Assembly: GCF_018129685.1 (NCBI RefSeq)
Contig: NZ_JAFCLG010000005.1
Span: forward strand, 1-64,000
Reading direction: 5' to 3'
Length of the DNA: 64,000 nucleotides
From: Bradyrhizobium manausense
GTDB taxonomy: Bacteria; Pseudomonadota; Alphaproteobacteria; Rhizobiales; Xanthobacteraceae
Each line of letters starts with the position of its first letter. The first letter of the stretch is position 1. Made by a program: the position numbers and the translations under genes. Below, piece after piece: positions 1-10,927 of this stretch. Under the pieces are notes generated by a model. That model made no database searches and was not told where the DNA came from. It was given only the letters and a program-made list of their open reading frames with translations.

Positions 1-262
1 CTCACGGCGTCAAGCGCCAAGGACCCAACGGCTTCCCGCCCACTCTCATCATGACAGACTTTCCAGACACAGGGACCGCCGGTCGGCGGCTTAGAGCCGT
101 TCCAATAGTAATTTCAATGCGCCTTGCCGATCACGCCAAAGGGTGAATTAATGTTCTTTCTTTGATCGGTGCACCATCGTTCTGGTATACCAAGCCTCCG
201 ATTGGCTTGTTGCATCAACGTCGTAGAGCTGAACACGGATTCGATTTATGGCGATTTGGTGA
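1..262. other. Upstream region, no supported gene
   Basis: This stretch before the sdh promoter holds no gene I can support. A plus-strand frame is open from the window edge to a stop near 146, but its last codons include ATA, GTA, ATT and TCA, unlike the GC-rich third positions of neighbouring genes. It could be the tail of an upstream gene or nothing. A minus-strand ORF over 148-381 has no recognisable content and overlaps the sdhC start. Confidence 0.4.
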
Positions 263-291
263 TTGCACAGGCCAAATCGACTCCGTAAATA
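263..291 (+). promoter_or_regulatory. Candidate sigma-70-type promoter of the sdh operon
   Basis: TTGCAC at 263-268 and TAAATA at 286-291 are separated by 17 bases, which fits a housekeeping promoter. The -10 hexamer lies about 60 bases before the sdhC start codon. It is called from spacing and base match only; no operator was recognised around it. Confidence 0.4.
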
Positions 292-350
292 GAGCCGACC
301 TTTCGCGATCCCCGCGCGCCCTGCTGGGCCGCCTTCAACATCAAAAGCCA

Positions 351-752
351 ATGACCGCACGGATCGAACGACCGCTTTCACCGCACATCCAGACCTACCG
401 CTGGACCCTGACGATGGCGCTGTCCATCGTCCATCGCGCCACCGGCATCGCGCTTTACGTCGGGACCCTGCTGCTGGCCTGGTGGCTGATCGCGGCGGCT
501 TCAGGCTCCGCCGCGGCTTATTCCAATGTGCAGGCCTTCACCGGCAGCATCATCGGCCGGCTCATCGTATTCGGATACACCTGGGCGCTGATGCACCACA
601 TGCTGAGCGGCATCCGGCACTTCGTGTGGGACCTCGGCTTCGGCTTCAAGGCCAATGAGCGCGAAGCGCTGACCTGGGGCGCGCTGATCGGCGGTATCGC
701 GTTGACGATCCTGATCTGGATCGTCGCCTACGCGATCGGAGGTGTCCGATGA
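351..752 (+). CDS. sdhC: Succinate dehydrogenase cytochrome b556 subunit
   Basis: This is one of the two membrane anchors of complex II, which carries electrons from succinate to ubiquinone and holds heme b. The 133-residue protein has the family N-terminal motif RPLSPH, then SIVHRATG at about residues 25-32, and HMLSGIRH at 83-90, in which His83 is the likely heme ligand by family alignment. Three membrane segments lie at about 32-52, 66-88 and 108-130. The frame is open upstream to 162, but the family start MTARIERP at 351 was chosen. The stop overlaps the sdhD start (ATGA), so the two are translationally coupled. It is the first gene of sdhCDAB. Confidence 0.95.
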   Translation: MTARIERPLSPHIQTYRWTLTMALSIVHRATGIALYVGTLLLAWWLIAAASGSAAAYSNVQAFTGSIIGRLIVFGYTWALMHHMLSGIRHFVWDLGFGFKANEREALTWGALIGGIALTILIWIVAYAIGGVR

Positions 753-1153
753 GCGCAGCCGATACGCCCAAGCGCAGCATGCGCACCCCGCTCGGCCGCG
801 TCCGCAATCTCGGCGCCGCGCATTCGGGAACCTCCGATTTCTGGCGCCAGCGCCTCACGGCCGTCGCGATGACCCTGCTGATGCTGCCGGTGATCGTCGT
901 CGTCATGATGACCCTCGGCAGCAACCAGGCCGGCGCCAAGGTGATCCTCGGTTCGCTGCCGATCGCGGTGATCATGATGCTCTTCATCGTCGCCAGCACC
1001 TGGCACATGAGGATCGGCATGCAGGTGGTGATCGAGGACTACGTCCATGGCGAGAAGCTGAAGCTCGTCTCGATCATGCTCAACAACTTCTTCTCGATCG
1101 CCGTGGCGCTCGCCTCGATCTACGCGATCATCAAGATCTCATCCGGAGTGTAA
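749..1153 (+). CDS. sdhD: Succinate dehydrogenase hydrophobic membrane anchor subunit
   Basis: This is the second membrane anchor of complex II and completes the quinone and heme pocket with SdhC. The 134-residue protein has an N-terminal RTPLGRVRNLG segment typical of alphaproteobacterial SdhD, three hydrophobic segments at about 36-57, 67-86 and 104-131, and the motif HMRIGMQVVIEDY, whose His and Asp-Tyr are family signatures. Its ATG overlaps the sdhC stop, and sdhA follows after three bases, so all are on one transcript. Confidence 0.95.
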   Translation: MSAADTPKRSMRTPLGRVRNLGAAHSGTSDFWRQRLTAVAMTLLMLPVIVVVMMTLGSNQAGAKVILGSLPIAVIMMLFIVASTWHMRIGMQVVIEDYVHGEKLKLVSIMLNNFFSIAVALASIYAIIKISSGV

Positions 1154-1156
1154 CCC

Positions 1157-2992
1157 ATGGCCACAGAGACCAATGGCAAGGGCAACGGCGCTCCCGCCAC
1201 CAACGGCAAGGCCTATCCGATCGAAGACCACACCTATGACGTCGTCGTGGTCGGCGCCGGCGGTGCGGGCCTGCGCGCCACGGTCGGCTGCAGCGAAGCC
1301 GGCCTGAAGACGGCCTGCATCACCAAGGTGTTTCCGACCCGCTCGCACACGGTCGCGGCGCAAGGCGGCATCTCGGCCTCGCTCGGCAACATGCACAAGG
1401 ACGACTGGCGCTGGCACATGTACGACACCGTGAAGGGGTCGGACTGGCTCGGAGACCAGGACGCGATCGAATACATGGTGCGCAACGCGCCCGACGCGGT
1501 CTACGAGCTCGAGCACTGGGGCGTGCCGTTCTCGCGCACCGAAGACGGCAAGATCTACCAGCGCCCGTTCGGCGGCATGACCATGGACTACGGCAAGGGC
1601 CAGGCCCAGCGCACCTGCGCCGCCGCCGACCGCACCGGCCACGCCATGCTGCACACGATGTATGGCCAGTCGCTGCGCCACGCGGCCGAGTTCTTCATCG
1701 AGTTCTTCGCCATCGACCTGATCATGGACGACCAGGGCACCTGCCGCGGTGTCATCGCGCTCAAGCTCGACGACGGCACGCTGCACCGCTTCCGCGCCCA
1801 GACCGTGATCCTGGCGACCGGCGGCTACGGCCGCGCCTACGCCTCCTGTACCTCGGCGCATACCTGCACCGGCGACGGCGGCGGCATGGTGCTGCGCGCC
1901 GGCCTGCCGCTGCAGGACATGGAGTTCGTGCAGTTCCACCCGACCGGCATCTACGGCTCGGGCTGTCTCGTCACCGAAGGCGCCCGCGGCGAGGGCGGCT
2001 ATCTCGTCAACTCCGAAGGCGAGCGCTTCATGGAGCGCTATGCTCCGTCAGCGAAGGACCTCGCCTCGCGCGACGTCGTCTCGCGCGCGATGACCATCGA
2101 GATCCGCGAAGGCCGCGGCGTCGGCAAGAAGAAGGACCACATCTTCCTTCATCTCGACCATCTCGATCCGGCCGTGCTCGCCGAGCGCCTGCCGGGCATC
2201 TCCGAATCCGCCAAGATCTTCGCCAATGTCGACGTGACGCGCGAGCCGATCCCGATCGTGCCGACCGTGCACTACAACATGGGCGGCATCCCCACGAACT
2301 ATCACGGCGAAGTGCTGACCAAGCGGGACGGCGACGACAACGCCATCATTCCCGGCCTGATGGCAATCGGCGAAGCTGCCTGCGTCTCCGTGCACGGCGC
2401 CAACCGCCTCGGCTCCAACTCGCTGATCGACCTCGTCGTGTTCGGCCGTGCCGCGGCGCTCCGTCTCGCCGAGAAGCTGACGCCGAACGCCAAGCAGCCC
2501 GAGCTGCCGGCGAACTCCGCCGACCTCGCGCTCGGCCGCCTCGACCGCTATCGCTACGCCTCGGGCGGCACGCCGACCGCGAAGCTGCGCGAAGGCATGC
2601 AGCACGTGATGCAGAACAACTGCGCCGTGTTCCGCACCGGCGAAGTGCTGAGCGAAGGCCAGAACCTGATCGAGAAGGTCCACGGCGGCATCACCGACAT
2701 CGCCGTGTCCGACCGCTCGCTGGTGTGGAATTCCGACCTGATCGAGACGCTCGAGTTCGACAATCTGATCTCGCAGGCGGTGGTGACGATGGACTCCGCC
2801 GCCAACCGCACCGAGAGCCGCGGCGCGCATGCCCGCGAGGACTTCTCCGCGCGCGACGACAAGAACTGGATGAAGCACACGCTGGCCTGGCTCGACGACA
2901 AGGGTAAGGTCAGGATCGAATATCGCCCGGTTCACGATTACACCATGACCAACGACGTGCAGTACATCCCGCCCAAGGCGCGCGTGTACTGA
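1157..2992 (+). CDS. sdhA: Succinate dehydrogenase flavoprotein subunit
   Basis: This is the catalytic subunit that oxidises succinate to fumarate with covalently bound FAD, in the TCA cycle and respiratory chain. The 611 residues are full length for the family. The FAD-binding GAGGAG is at 33-38, and the motif [10 protein letters not shown] at 62-71 contains His64, the expected covalent FAD attachment site. The active-site region with SRDVVSRAM and the C-terminal segment ending in PKARVY are intact. Flavinylation in this group usually involves SdhE and DUF1674-type helpers; a DUF1674 protein lies at 55474-55680. Confidence 0.97.
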   Translation: MATETNGKGNGAPATNGKAYPIEDHTYDVVVVGAGGAGLRATVGCSEAGLKTACITKVFPTRSHTVAAQGGISASLGNMHKDDWRWHMYDTVKGSDWLGDQDAIEYMVRNAPDAVYELEHWGVPFSRTEDGKIYQRPFGGMTMDYGKGQAQRTCAAADRTGHAMLHTMYGQSLRHAAEFFIEFFAIDLIMDDQGTCRGVIALKLDDGTLHRFRAQTVILATGGYGRAYASCTSAHTCTGDGGGMVLRAGLPLQDMEFVQFHPTGIYGSGCLVTEGARGEGGYLVNSEGERFMERYAPSAKDLASRDVVSRAMTIEIREGRGVGKKKDHIFLHLDHLDPAVLAERLPGISESAKIFANVDVTREPIPIVPTVHYNMGGIPTNYHGEVLTKRDGDDNAIIPGLMAIGEAACVSVHGANRLGSNSLIDLVVFGRAAALRLAEKLTPNAKQPELPANSADLALGRLDRYRYASGGTPTAKLREGMQHVMQNNCAVFRTGEVLSEGQNLIEKVHGGITDIAVSDRSLVWNSDLIETLEFDNLISQAVVTMDSAANRTESRGAHAREDFSARDDKNWMKHTLAWLDDKGKVRIEYRPVHDYTMTNDVQYIPPKARVY

Positions 2993-3005
2993 GCGAACAG
3001 TAGCC

Positions 3006-3085
3006 GTCATTCCGGAGCGATGCGCAGCATCACATCCGGAATCTCGAGATTCCGGGCCTGGTCCTTCGGACCATCCCGGAATGAC
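3006..3085. repeat. Intergenic palindrome, family A, inside the sdh operon
   Basis: An imperfect palindrome opens with GTCATTCCGG and closes with CCGGAATGAC, with an inner dyad CCGGAATCTCGAGATTCCGG. It fills most of the 107 bases between the sdhA stop and the sdhB start, and ends 14 bases before the sdhB ATG. Two relatives occur at 17744-17842 and 53903-54006. It may act as an RNA stem in the sdh message. Confidence 0.85.
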
Positions 3086-3099
3086 GAAAGGTTAGAGCA

Positions 3100-3882
3100 A
3101 TGGTTGAATTCGCACTTCCGAAGAACTCGAAAATCACCGGCGGCAAGACCTGGCCGAAGCCCGCGGGCGCGACCGAGACGCGCGAGTTTCGCGTCTATCG
3201 CTGGAATCCTGATGACGGCAAGAACCCGAGCGTCGACACCTACTACGTCGACGTCCATGATTGCGGTCCGATGGTGCTGGACGGCCTGATCTGGATCAAG
3301 AACCACATCGACCCGTCGCTGACCTTCCGCCGCTCCTGCCGCGAAGGCGTCTGCGGCTCCTGCGCCATGAACATCGACGGCCAGAACACGCTGGCCTGCA
3401 CCCGCTCGATGCACGACGTGAAGGACGGCGCGGTGAAGATCAATCCGCTGCCGCACCAGCCGGTCGTGAAGGACCTCGTGCCGGACCTCACCAATTTCTA
3501 CGCGCAATACGCCTCGGTCGAGCCGTGGCTGAAGACGACCTCGCCCACGCCGCAGAAGGAATGGCGCCAGAGCCACGAGGACCGCGAGAAGCTCGACGGC
3601 CTCTACGAGTGCATCCTGTGCGCCTGCTGCTCGACCTCCTGCCCGAGCTATTGGTGGAACAGCGACCGCTATCTCGGTCCCGCCGCGCTGCTCCAGGCCA
3701 ACCGCTGGGTATCTGATTCACGCGACGAGGCGACCGGCGAGCGGCTCGACAATCTCGAGGATCCGTTCCGGCTGTATCGCTGCCACACCATCATGAACTG
3801 CGCCAAGGCCTGCCCGAAGGGCCTGAACCCGGCGGAAGCCATCGCCGAGCTCAAGCTCAAGATGGTCGAGCGCCAGGTTTAA
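3100..3882 (+). CDS. sdhB: Succinate dehydrogenase iron-sulfur subunit
   Basis: This subunit passes electrons from FAD in SdhA to the membrane quinone site through three Fe-S clusters. In the 260 residues, Cys80, Cys85, Cys88 and Cys100 form the 2Fe-2S site. Cys171, Cys174, Cys177 and Cys181 plus Cys228, Cys234 and Cys238 form the 4Fe-4S and 3Fe-4S sites. It is full length. It is separated from sdhA by a palindrome rather than coupled to it, so its expression could differ from that of sdhCDA. Confidence 0.97.
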   Translation: MVEFALPKNSKITGGKTWPKPAGATETREFRVYRWNPDDGKNPSVDTYYVDVHDCGPMVLDGLIWIKNHIDPSLTFRRSCREGVCGSCAMNIDGQNTLACTRSMHDVKDGAVKINPLPHQPVVKDLVPDLTNFYAQYASVEPWLKTTSPTPQKEWRQSHEDREKLDGLYECILCACCSTSCPSYWWNSDRYLGPAALLQANRWVSDSRDEATGERLDNLEDPFRLYRCHTIMNCAKACPKGLNPAEAIAELKLKMVERQV

Positions 3883-3904
3883 AGCCTGTCGAAGCCCGGG
3901 AACT

Positions 3905-3930
3905 GCGAGGGAACCGCCTGATTCCCTCGC
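3905..3930 (+). terminator. Candidate hairpin after the sdh operon
   Basis: GCGAGGGAA and TTCCCTCGC form a perfect 9-bp stem with an 8-base loop, starting 22 bases after the sdhB stop. There is no T run, so it is either a weak terminator or an mRNA-stabilising hairpin. Confidence 0.4.
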
Positions 3931-3971
3931 GTCATCCGGTCATGAAAGAGCCGGGAGAGCGCGGAACGGCT

Positions 3972-4829
3972 ATGCATGCGCCGCCTGCAACGAGGACCGC
4001 CTGCTTGAAGCCCGCCAACGACCTTTCAACCGCGCCGTTCGGCGTGTTTGCACCGAACGCCGCGCAGGCCGCGATCATCGGCCTCGTTCAGGGGTCGGGC
4101 CTGAAGCGCGGCGCGTTCCGGCCGTGGATGTCGCGGCTGGTCAACCTGCTGCGCGCCGGCCCGGTCGACGTGCAATATCAGGGCGCCTCGTTCCGCCTCT
4201 ATCACCAGGGCAGCGCCACCGAGCGCGGCGCGCTGTTCAACCCCGACTACAACATCGACGAGCTCGATTTCCTGCGCCGGCACACGCCTGAAGGCGGCAC
4301 GTTCGTCGACGTCGGCGCCAATGTCGGCACCTTTGCGCTGGTGATGGCGCGGCATGTCGGCCGCAATGGCAAGGTGATCGCGATCGAGCCGCATCCCCTC
4401 ACGTTCGGGCGGCTGTCGTTCAACCATGCAGCATCGAATGCGACGCAGGTGCGCCTGGTGCAGGCGGCCGCGGGCGATGCCGACGGCGAGCTGATGATCG
4501 AGAGCGGCGGCGGCAATCTCGGGGCCACGCATGTCGTCACCGGTGCGGCCGGCGCCGATGCGATCAAGGTGCCGTCGTTGCGGCTGACGCGCATCCTCGC
4601 TGAGGCCGGCGTCGCACAGGTCGATTCGCTCAAGATCGATGTCGAGGGTTTCGAGGACCGGGTGCTGATCGGCTTTTTCCGCGATGCACCGCCCTCGCTT
4701 TGGCCGCGCGCCGTCGTCATCGAGCATCTGTCACAAAACGAATGGCAGCAGGATTGTATCGCTGACATGGTCGCGCGCGGCTTTGCGATCGCGCGCAAGA
4801 CAAGGAGCAATACGTTCCTGTCGCGCTGA
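3972..4829 (+). CDS. FkbM family SAM-dependent methyltransferase
   Basis: This is probably an O-methyltransferase; the substrate is unknown, and many relatives modify glycans or polyketides. The SAM-binding motif FVDVGANVGTFALVMARHVG and the acidic AIEPHP motif lie near residues 100-140. The family motif LKIDVEGFEDRVLIG follows. The start at 3972 (285 residues) was chosen because GGGAGAG lies upstream of it; an in-frame ATG at 3942 would add ten residues but lacks a ribosome site. A VOC-fold gene follows 21 bases after the stop and may be co-transcribed. Confidence 0.8.
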   Translation: MHAPPATRTACLKPANDLSTAPFGVFAPNAAQAAIIGLVQGSGLKRGAFRPWMSRLVNLLRAGPVDVQYQGASFRLYHQGSATERGALFNPDYNIDELDFLRRHTPEGGTFVDVGANVGTFALVMARHVGRNGKVIAIEPHPLTFGRLSFNHAASNATQVRLVQAAAGDADGELMIESGGGNLGATHVVTGAAGADAIKVPSLRLTRILAEAGVAQVDSLKIDVEGFEDRVLIGFFRDAPPSLWPRAVVIEHLSQNEWQQDCIADMVARGFAIARKTRSNTFLSR

Positions 4830-4850
4830 CGACAATCCACGGAGGATGCG

Positions 4851-5237
4851 ATGATCGATCATTTGGGACTCTCCGTCTCCGACTATGAGGCCGCGAAAGC
4901 GTTCTACAGCAAGGCGCTGGCGCCGCTCGATTACAGCCTGATCATGGAAGTGACGGAAGACCAGACCGGTCACGCCGCGGCAGCCGGCTTCGGCGCGGGC
5001 GGCAAGCCGGATTTCTGGATCGACGGAAAAGGCGCGATGAACAAGCCGGTGCATGTCGCAATATCAGCCAAGGACCGCGCGACGGTCGATGCGTTCTACC
5101 AGGCTGCAATGGCGGCAGGTGGCCGCGACAACGGACCGCCCGGCATCCGTCCGCATTATCACGCGAACTATTATGGCGCCTTCGTGCTCGACCCCGACGG
5201 CCACAACATCGAAGCCGTCTGTCACGCGCCGGAATAG
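4851..5237 (+). CDS. VOC (glyoxalase/bleomycin-resistance fold) family protein
   Basis: This is a 128-residue single-domain vicinal-oxygen-chelate protein. It opens with MIDHLGLSVSDYEAAKAFY, the usual first beta strand carrying a metal-ligand His, and ends with GAFVLDPDGHNIEAVCH, which carries the C-terminal Glu ligand. Members include glyoxalases, dioxygenases and resistance proteins, so the substrate cannot be read. GGAGG lies 6 bases before the ATG. Confidence 0.85.
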   Translation: MIDHLGLSVSDYEAAKAFYSKALAPLDYSLIMEVTEDQTGHAAAAGFGAGGKPDFWIDGKGAMNKPVHVAISAKDRATVDAFYQAAMAAGGRDNGPPGIRPHYHANYYGAFVLDPDGHNIEAVCHAPE

Positions 5238-5250
5238 GGCCCCGTCGTTT

Positions 5251-5300
5251 GAGCATGATAGTTACGGAAGAACCTCTAAACACTTTTCCGGATCATGCTC
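5251..5300. repeat. Intergenic palindrome, family G
   Basis: GAGCATGAT and ATCATGCTC form the outer arms, and the inner sequence contains TTTTCCGGATCATG. A relative with the same CATGATCCGGAAAA core is at 30058-30102. It lies just after the VOC gene. Confidence 0.6.
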
Positions 5301-5361
5301 TCGGAACATCGGCACGGCATCCTCGTTGTCGTTCTCCAGACAACTGAGCTCTGTGCCACCG

Positions 5362-5604
5362 ATGCCGATTGAACCGCCGGAGATACCGCCATCGACACCG
5401 GGCACCCCGACCGAGCCGCCGCCCGGAATTCCGCCGGGCAATCCGCAGCCCGAGATCGCGCCGCCGGTGCGCGAGCCCGGCGAATCGCCGCAGCCCGACG
5501 AATTGCCAGGCCACGTGCCTCAGGAGATTCCATCGCGCGGACCGAACGGCCCGCTCGCACCGAATCCGGCGACGGATGCCAATTCGTCGCAGGGTTACAT
5601 CTGA
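5362..5604 (+). CDS. Small proline-rich hypothetical protein
   Basis: An 80-residue ORF opens MPIEPPEIPPSTPGTP and keeps a regular Pro-Pro/Glu/Gly composition to its end, with no signal peptide or membrane segment. The frame continues upstream, but this ATG is where the proline-rich pattern begins. There is no clear ribosome site before it. I recognise no family with certainty. The biased composition in this single frame suggests real coding; the alternative is a chance frame in GC-rich DNA. Confidence 0.5.
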   Translation: MPIEPPEIPPSTPGTPTEPPPGIPPGNPQPEIAPPVREPGESPQPDELPGHVPQEIPSRGPNGPLAPNPATDANSSQGYI

Positions 5605-5774
5605 TGCGATTGCGACTCACGCCTGAATGCGCAATGAACGTTGCCAGAGTGACGTAATTTCCGTGCAGAAATAAATCGGGCCGCGCCCGCTTCACCCGCC
5701 ACAATGCGGCCCAACGCGTATCTGTTCATCACCCCACTTCACTCGTCAAAGAACCTTCCGGGGAATCTCTCGAC

Positions 5775-7904
5775 ATGACAAACCTTCGTTTCGTGCTGCT
5801 TGCCACGACGGCTCTGACCGCCATGCAATTTGCAAGCTCTGCCTCGCATGCGCAAAGCGCCCCGCCGCTCGTGATGGCACAGGCCCAGCCAGAGTTGGGC
5901 CCTGACGGAAAACCGAAGCAGCCGCCGAAGGAAGCGCCAAAGGCGCCGCCGCCGCCCGCCGCGCGCCCCGCCGCGCCGCCTCCGCCACCCCCACCGCCAC
6001 CCGCTCCGCCCAAGGCACCGGCCGCACCGCCCCCCGCGGCTGCACCGCCGCATCCGCCCGCCGCGCCTCCGCCGGCTGCCGCGCCGGCGCGTCCGACGCC
6101 GCCACCTCCACCACCGCCGCCCGCGACGCATCAGGCGCCTCCGCCGCCCCCGCCGCCGCCCGCGACTCATCAGGCTCCTCCGCCACCGCCAGCCGCACCC
6201 AAGGCACCGCCGCCGCCTCCGGCGCCGCCGCAGCAGCACGCGCCGGTAGCGCCCGTCCCGGCGCCGACCGCAACACCGGCTCATCCGACTCCGACGCCGA
6301 CAGCTCCGCCTGCCGCAGCCACCCCGCCGTCCGCAGCTCCCGCGCTACGGCCCGCGCCCACAGCAACGCCAGCTCCGGCCGCAACGCCGACACCGACGCC
6401 CGTTGCGCCGTCGCCTCGCCCGACGACGTCTCCGTCTCCGGCCCCGACAGCCACGCCCGCGCCGTCCGCAACGCCGACGCCCACGCCCGTTGCGCCGTCA
6501 CCTCGCCCGACGACGTCTCCGTCTCCGGCCCCGACAGCCACGCCCGCGCCGTCCGGACGTCCTGGCGTCGCGCCGGGTGCGGGTGCACCGACTCCAACCC
6601 CAACTCCGTCTGCAACCCCCGCGCCCGGTGGCGCGACGGCGACGCCGCCCGGACGTCAGGGCGGAACGCCGCCCACTGGCGCGCCTGCTGCCGCTGGCGC
6701 ACCTCCGCCAGGCACACCGCCGACATCGCCGCAGGCGGGTGCCCCACCCCGACCGCCCGCGCCGCCCGCCGGCGCGGCAGCGCCATCCGTCGTCCAAGGT
6801 TCGGCTGCGGCCGCGGTTCCGGCCGACAAGGTGCAGAACGCTCCGCCGACGGTCAGCTCGGCCTTCCGCGCGGCACCGACCACCACCACGCCGCTGCCGC
6901 CGCCGCCGCGTCCGCCACAGCGTGACCTGACGCCGCTTGCGTTCGGCGCGGGCGTCATTGCCGGCGCCGTGATCGGCGCCACCATCGCCGACTACCGCAA
7001 CCAGCGGCAGGAAGTCGTCGAAGGCGGCCGCACCATCTACACCGAGCCGGACCGCATCATCATCCGCGACCCCGGCGGGCAGGAATATGTCCGCGGCAAC
7101 GATCTCTATCGTTTCCGCTACGGCGCCCGCGACATCCGCACCGAGACCATCGGCGGCGAAACCCGCACCGTCGTGATCCGTCCCGATGGCAGCGAGGTCA
7201 TCACCGTGGTCGGGCCTGACGGTTCGCTGCTGCGTCGTATCCGCAGGGACCCCGGTGGGCGCGAGATCATCATCATCGACAACACCTATCGCGATCCGCG
7301 CGCGGTCGGCGGCTTCTATGTCGACGTGCCGCCGCCGGTCGTGAGCATCCCCTACGATCGCTATATCGTCGACGCCCAGGAAGCGACGCCTGACGTGATC
7401 TACGAGACCATGGAGGCACCGCCGGTGCAGCGTATCGACCGGCGCTACTCGCTCGACGAGATCCGCTACTCGCCGAACGTTCGCATGCAGATGCCGAGCA
7501 TCGACGTCAACACGATCAACTTCGAGACGGGATCGTGGGTCATTCCGCCAGACCAGGCGGCGCGGCTGCAGACGATCGCCGACGGCCTCAACCGTGCGAT
7601 CCAGCGCAACCCGCGCGAGGTGTTCCTGATCGAGGGACACACCGACGCGGTCGGCAACGACGTCGACAATCTGTCGCTGTCGGATCGCCGCGCGCAGTCG
7701 GCCGCTGAATTGCTGACCCAGCAATTCGGTGTGCCCGCCGAGAACCTGACGTCGCAGGGCTACGGCAAGCAGTACCTCAAGGAGCAGACCGACGGCCCGA
7801 GCCGCATCAACCGGCGCGTCACGATCCGCCGCATCACGCCGCTGCTCAACGGCGGCACGGCCTCGCTGCCGCCGCCCCCGCCCGGCATCACGCCGCCGCG
7901 CTGA
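5775..7904 (+). CDS. Proline-rich OmpA-family envelope protein
   Basis: This 709-residue exported protein has a signal peptide (MTNLRFVLLATTALTAMQF, cleavage near residue 26), then about 300 residues of Pro/Ala/Thr-rich low complexity. A short hydrophobic glycine segment follows near 390, then a repetitive region with GGRTIYTEPDRI-type units, and a C-terminal OmpA domain at about 570-690. The OmpA domain has NFETGSW, EGHTDAVGN and LSLSDRRAQS, which bind peptidoglycan. The long proline region would span the periplasm. It contains a recent 87-base tandem duplication. It stands alone, closed by a strong terminator. Confidence 0.9.
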   Translation: MTNLRFVLLATTALTAMQFASSASHAQSAPPLVMAQAQPELGPDGKPKQPPKEAPKAPPPPAARPAAPPPPPPPPPAPPKAPAAPPPAAAPPHPPAAPPPAAAPARPTPPPPPPPPATHQAPPPPPPPPATHQAPPPPPAAPKAPPPPPAPPQQHAPVAPVPAPTATPAHPTPTPTAPPAAATPPSAAPALRPAPTATPAPAATPTPTPVAPSPRPTTSPSPAPTATPAPSATPTPTPVAPSPRPTTSPSPAPTATPAPSGRPGVAPGAGAPTPTPTPSATPAPGGATATPPGRQGGTPPTGAPAAAGAPPPGTPPTSPQAGAPPRPPAPPAGAAAPSVVQGSAAAAVPADKVQNAPPTVSSAFRAAPTTTTPLPPPPRPPQRDLTPLAFGAGVIAGAVIGATIADYRNQRQEVVEGGRTIYTEPDRIIIRDPGGQEYVRGNDLYRFRYGARDIRTETIGGETRTVVIRPDGSEVITVVGPDGSLLRRIRRDPGGREIIIIDNTYRDPRAVGGFYVDVPPPVVSIPYDRYIVDAQEATPDVIYETMEAPPVQRIDRRYSLDEIRYSPNVRMQMPSIDVNTINFETGSWVIPPDQAARLQTIADGLNRAIQRNPREVFLIEGHTDAVGNDVDNLSLSDRRAQSAAELLTQQFGVPAENLTSQGYGKQYLKEQTDGPSRINRRVTIRRITPLLNGGTASLPPPPPGITPPR
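6381..6554 (+). repeat. 87-bp tandem duplication in the proline-rich coding region
   Basis: Two adjacent, nearly identical 87-base units, 6381-6467 and 6468-6554, encode the same 29-residue unit starting ATPTPTPVAPSPRPTTSPSP. Only a few synonymous bases differ. The unit is a multiple of three, so copy number can change without a frameshift. Confidence 0.9.
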
Positions 7905-7922
7905 GGCGACATCCACCAATGC

Positions 7923-7957
7923 AAAATGGCCGGGAGCGATCCCGGCCATTTTTGTTT
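7923..7957 (+). terminator. Rho-independent terminator of the OmpA-family gene
   Basis: AAAATGGCCGGGA and TCCCGGCCATTTTT form a 13-bp stem with a GCGA loop, followed by TGTTTTGT, 19 bases after the stop codon. The A-rich left arm also gives a T run on the other strand, so it could act in both directions against argG. Confidence 0.9.
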
Positions 7958-7963
7958 TGTCTT

Positions 7964-8104
7964 GTAGGGTGGGTTAGCCTTGCGGATTGCGCGAAGCGCA
8001 GTCCGCTCGGCGTAACCCACCGCTTCTGTCTCCGCGGAAAGCAAAGTGGTGGGTTACGCTCCGCGGTTTGCGCTTCGCGCAATTCGCGGAGCTAACCCAC
8101 CTAC
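7964..8104. repeat. Intergenic palindrome, family E
   Basis: The outer arms are GTAGGGTGGGTTAGC and GCTAACCCACCTAC. Inside are CGTAACCCACCGCTT and its complement-like GTGGTGGGTTACGC, giving a nested double palindrome of 141 bases. It separates the convergent OmpA-family gene and argG. Confidence 0.85.
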
Positions 8105-8108
8105 AGTC

Positions 8109-10314
<2,206 letters not shown>

Positions 10315-10393
10315 GGCGCGCGGTTTAGCGGAGTGGGACGGGGATGAAAACCCCATGCCAGGTGCCCATCCTCCCCTGGAGGGGAGGGTAAAA

Positions 10394-10891
10394 TCACCGC
10401 GCATCCGGCCGTGAATTCGACGGCAGCGGCGGAGGCGGCAGGCGCGGTGGCGGCGGGATACGCCAGGCGCCGGCGTTGCGGCCGGCGATCAGCCAGTAGA
10501 CGACACCGGCGACGATGCCCGCGCCGGTCATGATTTCGAGGTGACGCCGCACGATGCCTTCGAACTGAAACGTATCAGGATGGAACGGGATGAGACCGAG
10601 ATAGCAGGCGAGCCCGACGAGGCCACCGCCGACGGCATAAGCAAGCGCACTGCGGATGTAGAGCGCCTCGGTGATCGCAACGATCACCGCCGCCGGAACA
10701 AGTGCGAAACCCGAGACGAAGATGAAGCCGAAGCCAAGCAGGATATCGATCGCGCCCTGATCGACGGGGCCGGCGCCGAGATCGGAGAACTCCGGAAACA
10801 GCAGCGCAACGACGATGATCATGCCACCGACGAAACAGGCGGCGAGAAAGCCGATGAAGATGACGACGAGGCGGCCGATCAGGGACATCAC
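10394..10891 (-). CDS. Hypothetical four-helix membrane protein
   Basis: This is a 165-residue protein with hydrophobic segments at about 5-30, 48-73, 78-100 and 117-137, and a proline-rich cytoplasmic or periplasmic tail (PPPPRLPPPPLP). I recognise no family. It lies between rlmN and the PAP2 gene on the same strand with short gaps, so the three may be co-transcribed. Confidence 0.7.
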   Translation of the reverse strand: MMSLIGRLVVIFIGFLAACFVGGMIIVVALLFPEFSDLGAGPVDQGAIDILLGFGFIFVSGFALVPAAVIVAITEALYIRSALAYAVGGGLVGLACYLGLIPFHPDTFQFEGIVRRHLEIMTGAGIVAGVVYWLIAGRNAGAWRIPPPPRLPPPPLPSNSRPDAR

Positions 10892-10927
10892 GCCGCCCTC
10901 ACCGTCATCGCGAGAGCGCGCATCAAC

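Noticed and set aside
148..381. Minus-strand ORF overlapping the sdhC start
   Set aside because: It covers the likely sdh promoter and has no family features.
5739..6786. Long minus-strand ORFs rich in Arg or Gly opposite the OmpA-family gene
   Set aside because: They mirror the proline codons of the real gene; low-complexity shadow with no start signal or family.
6498..7949. 483-codon minus-strand ORF over the OmpA domain
   Set aside because: Antisense to a well-supported domain and rich in Arg/Asp/Val; no motif.
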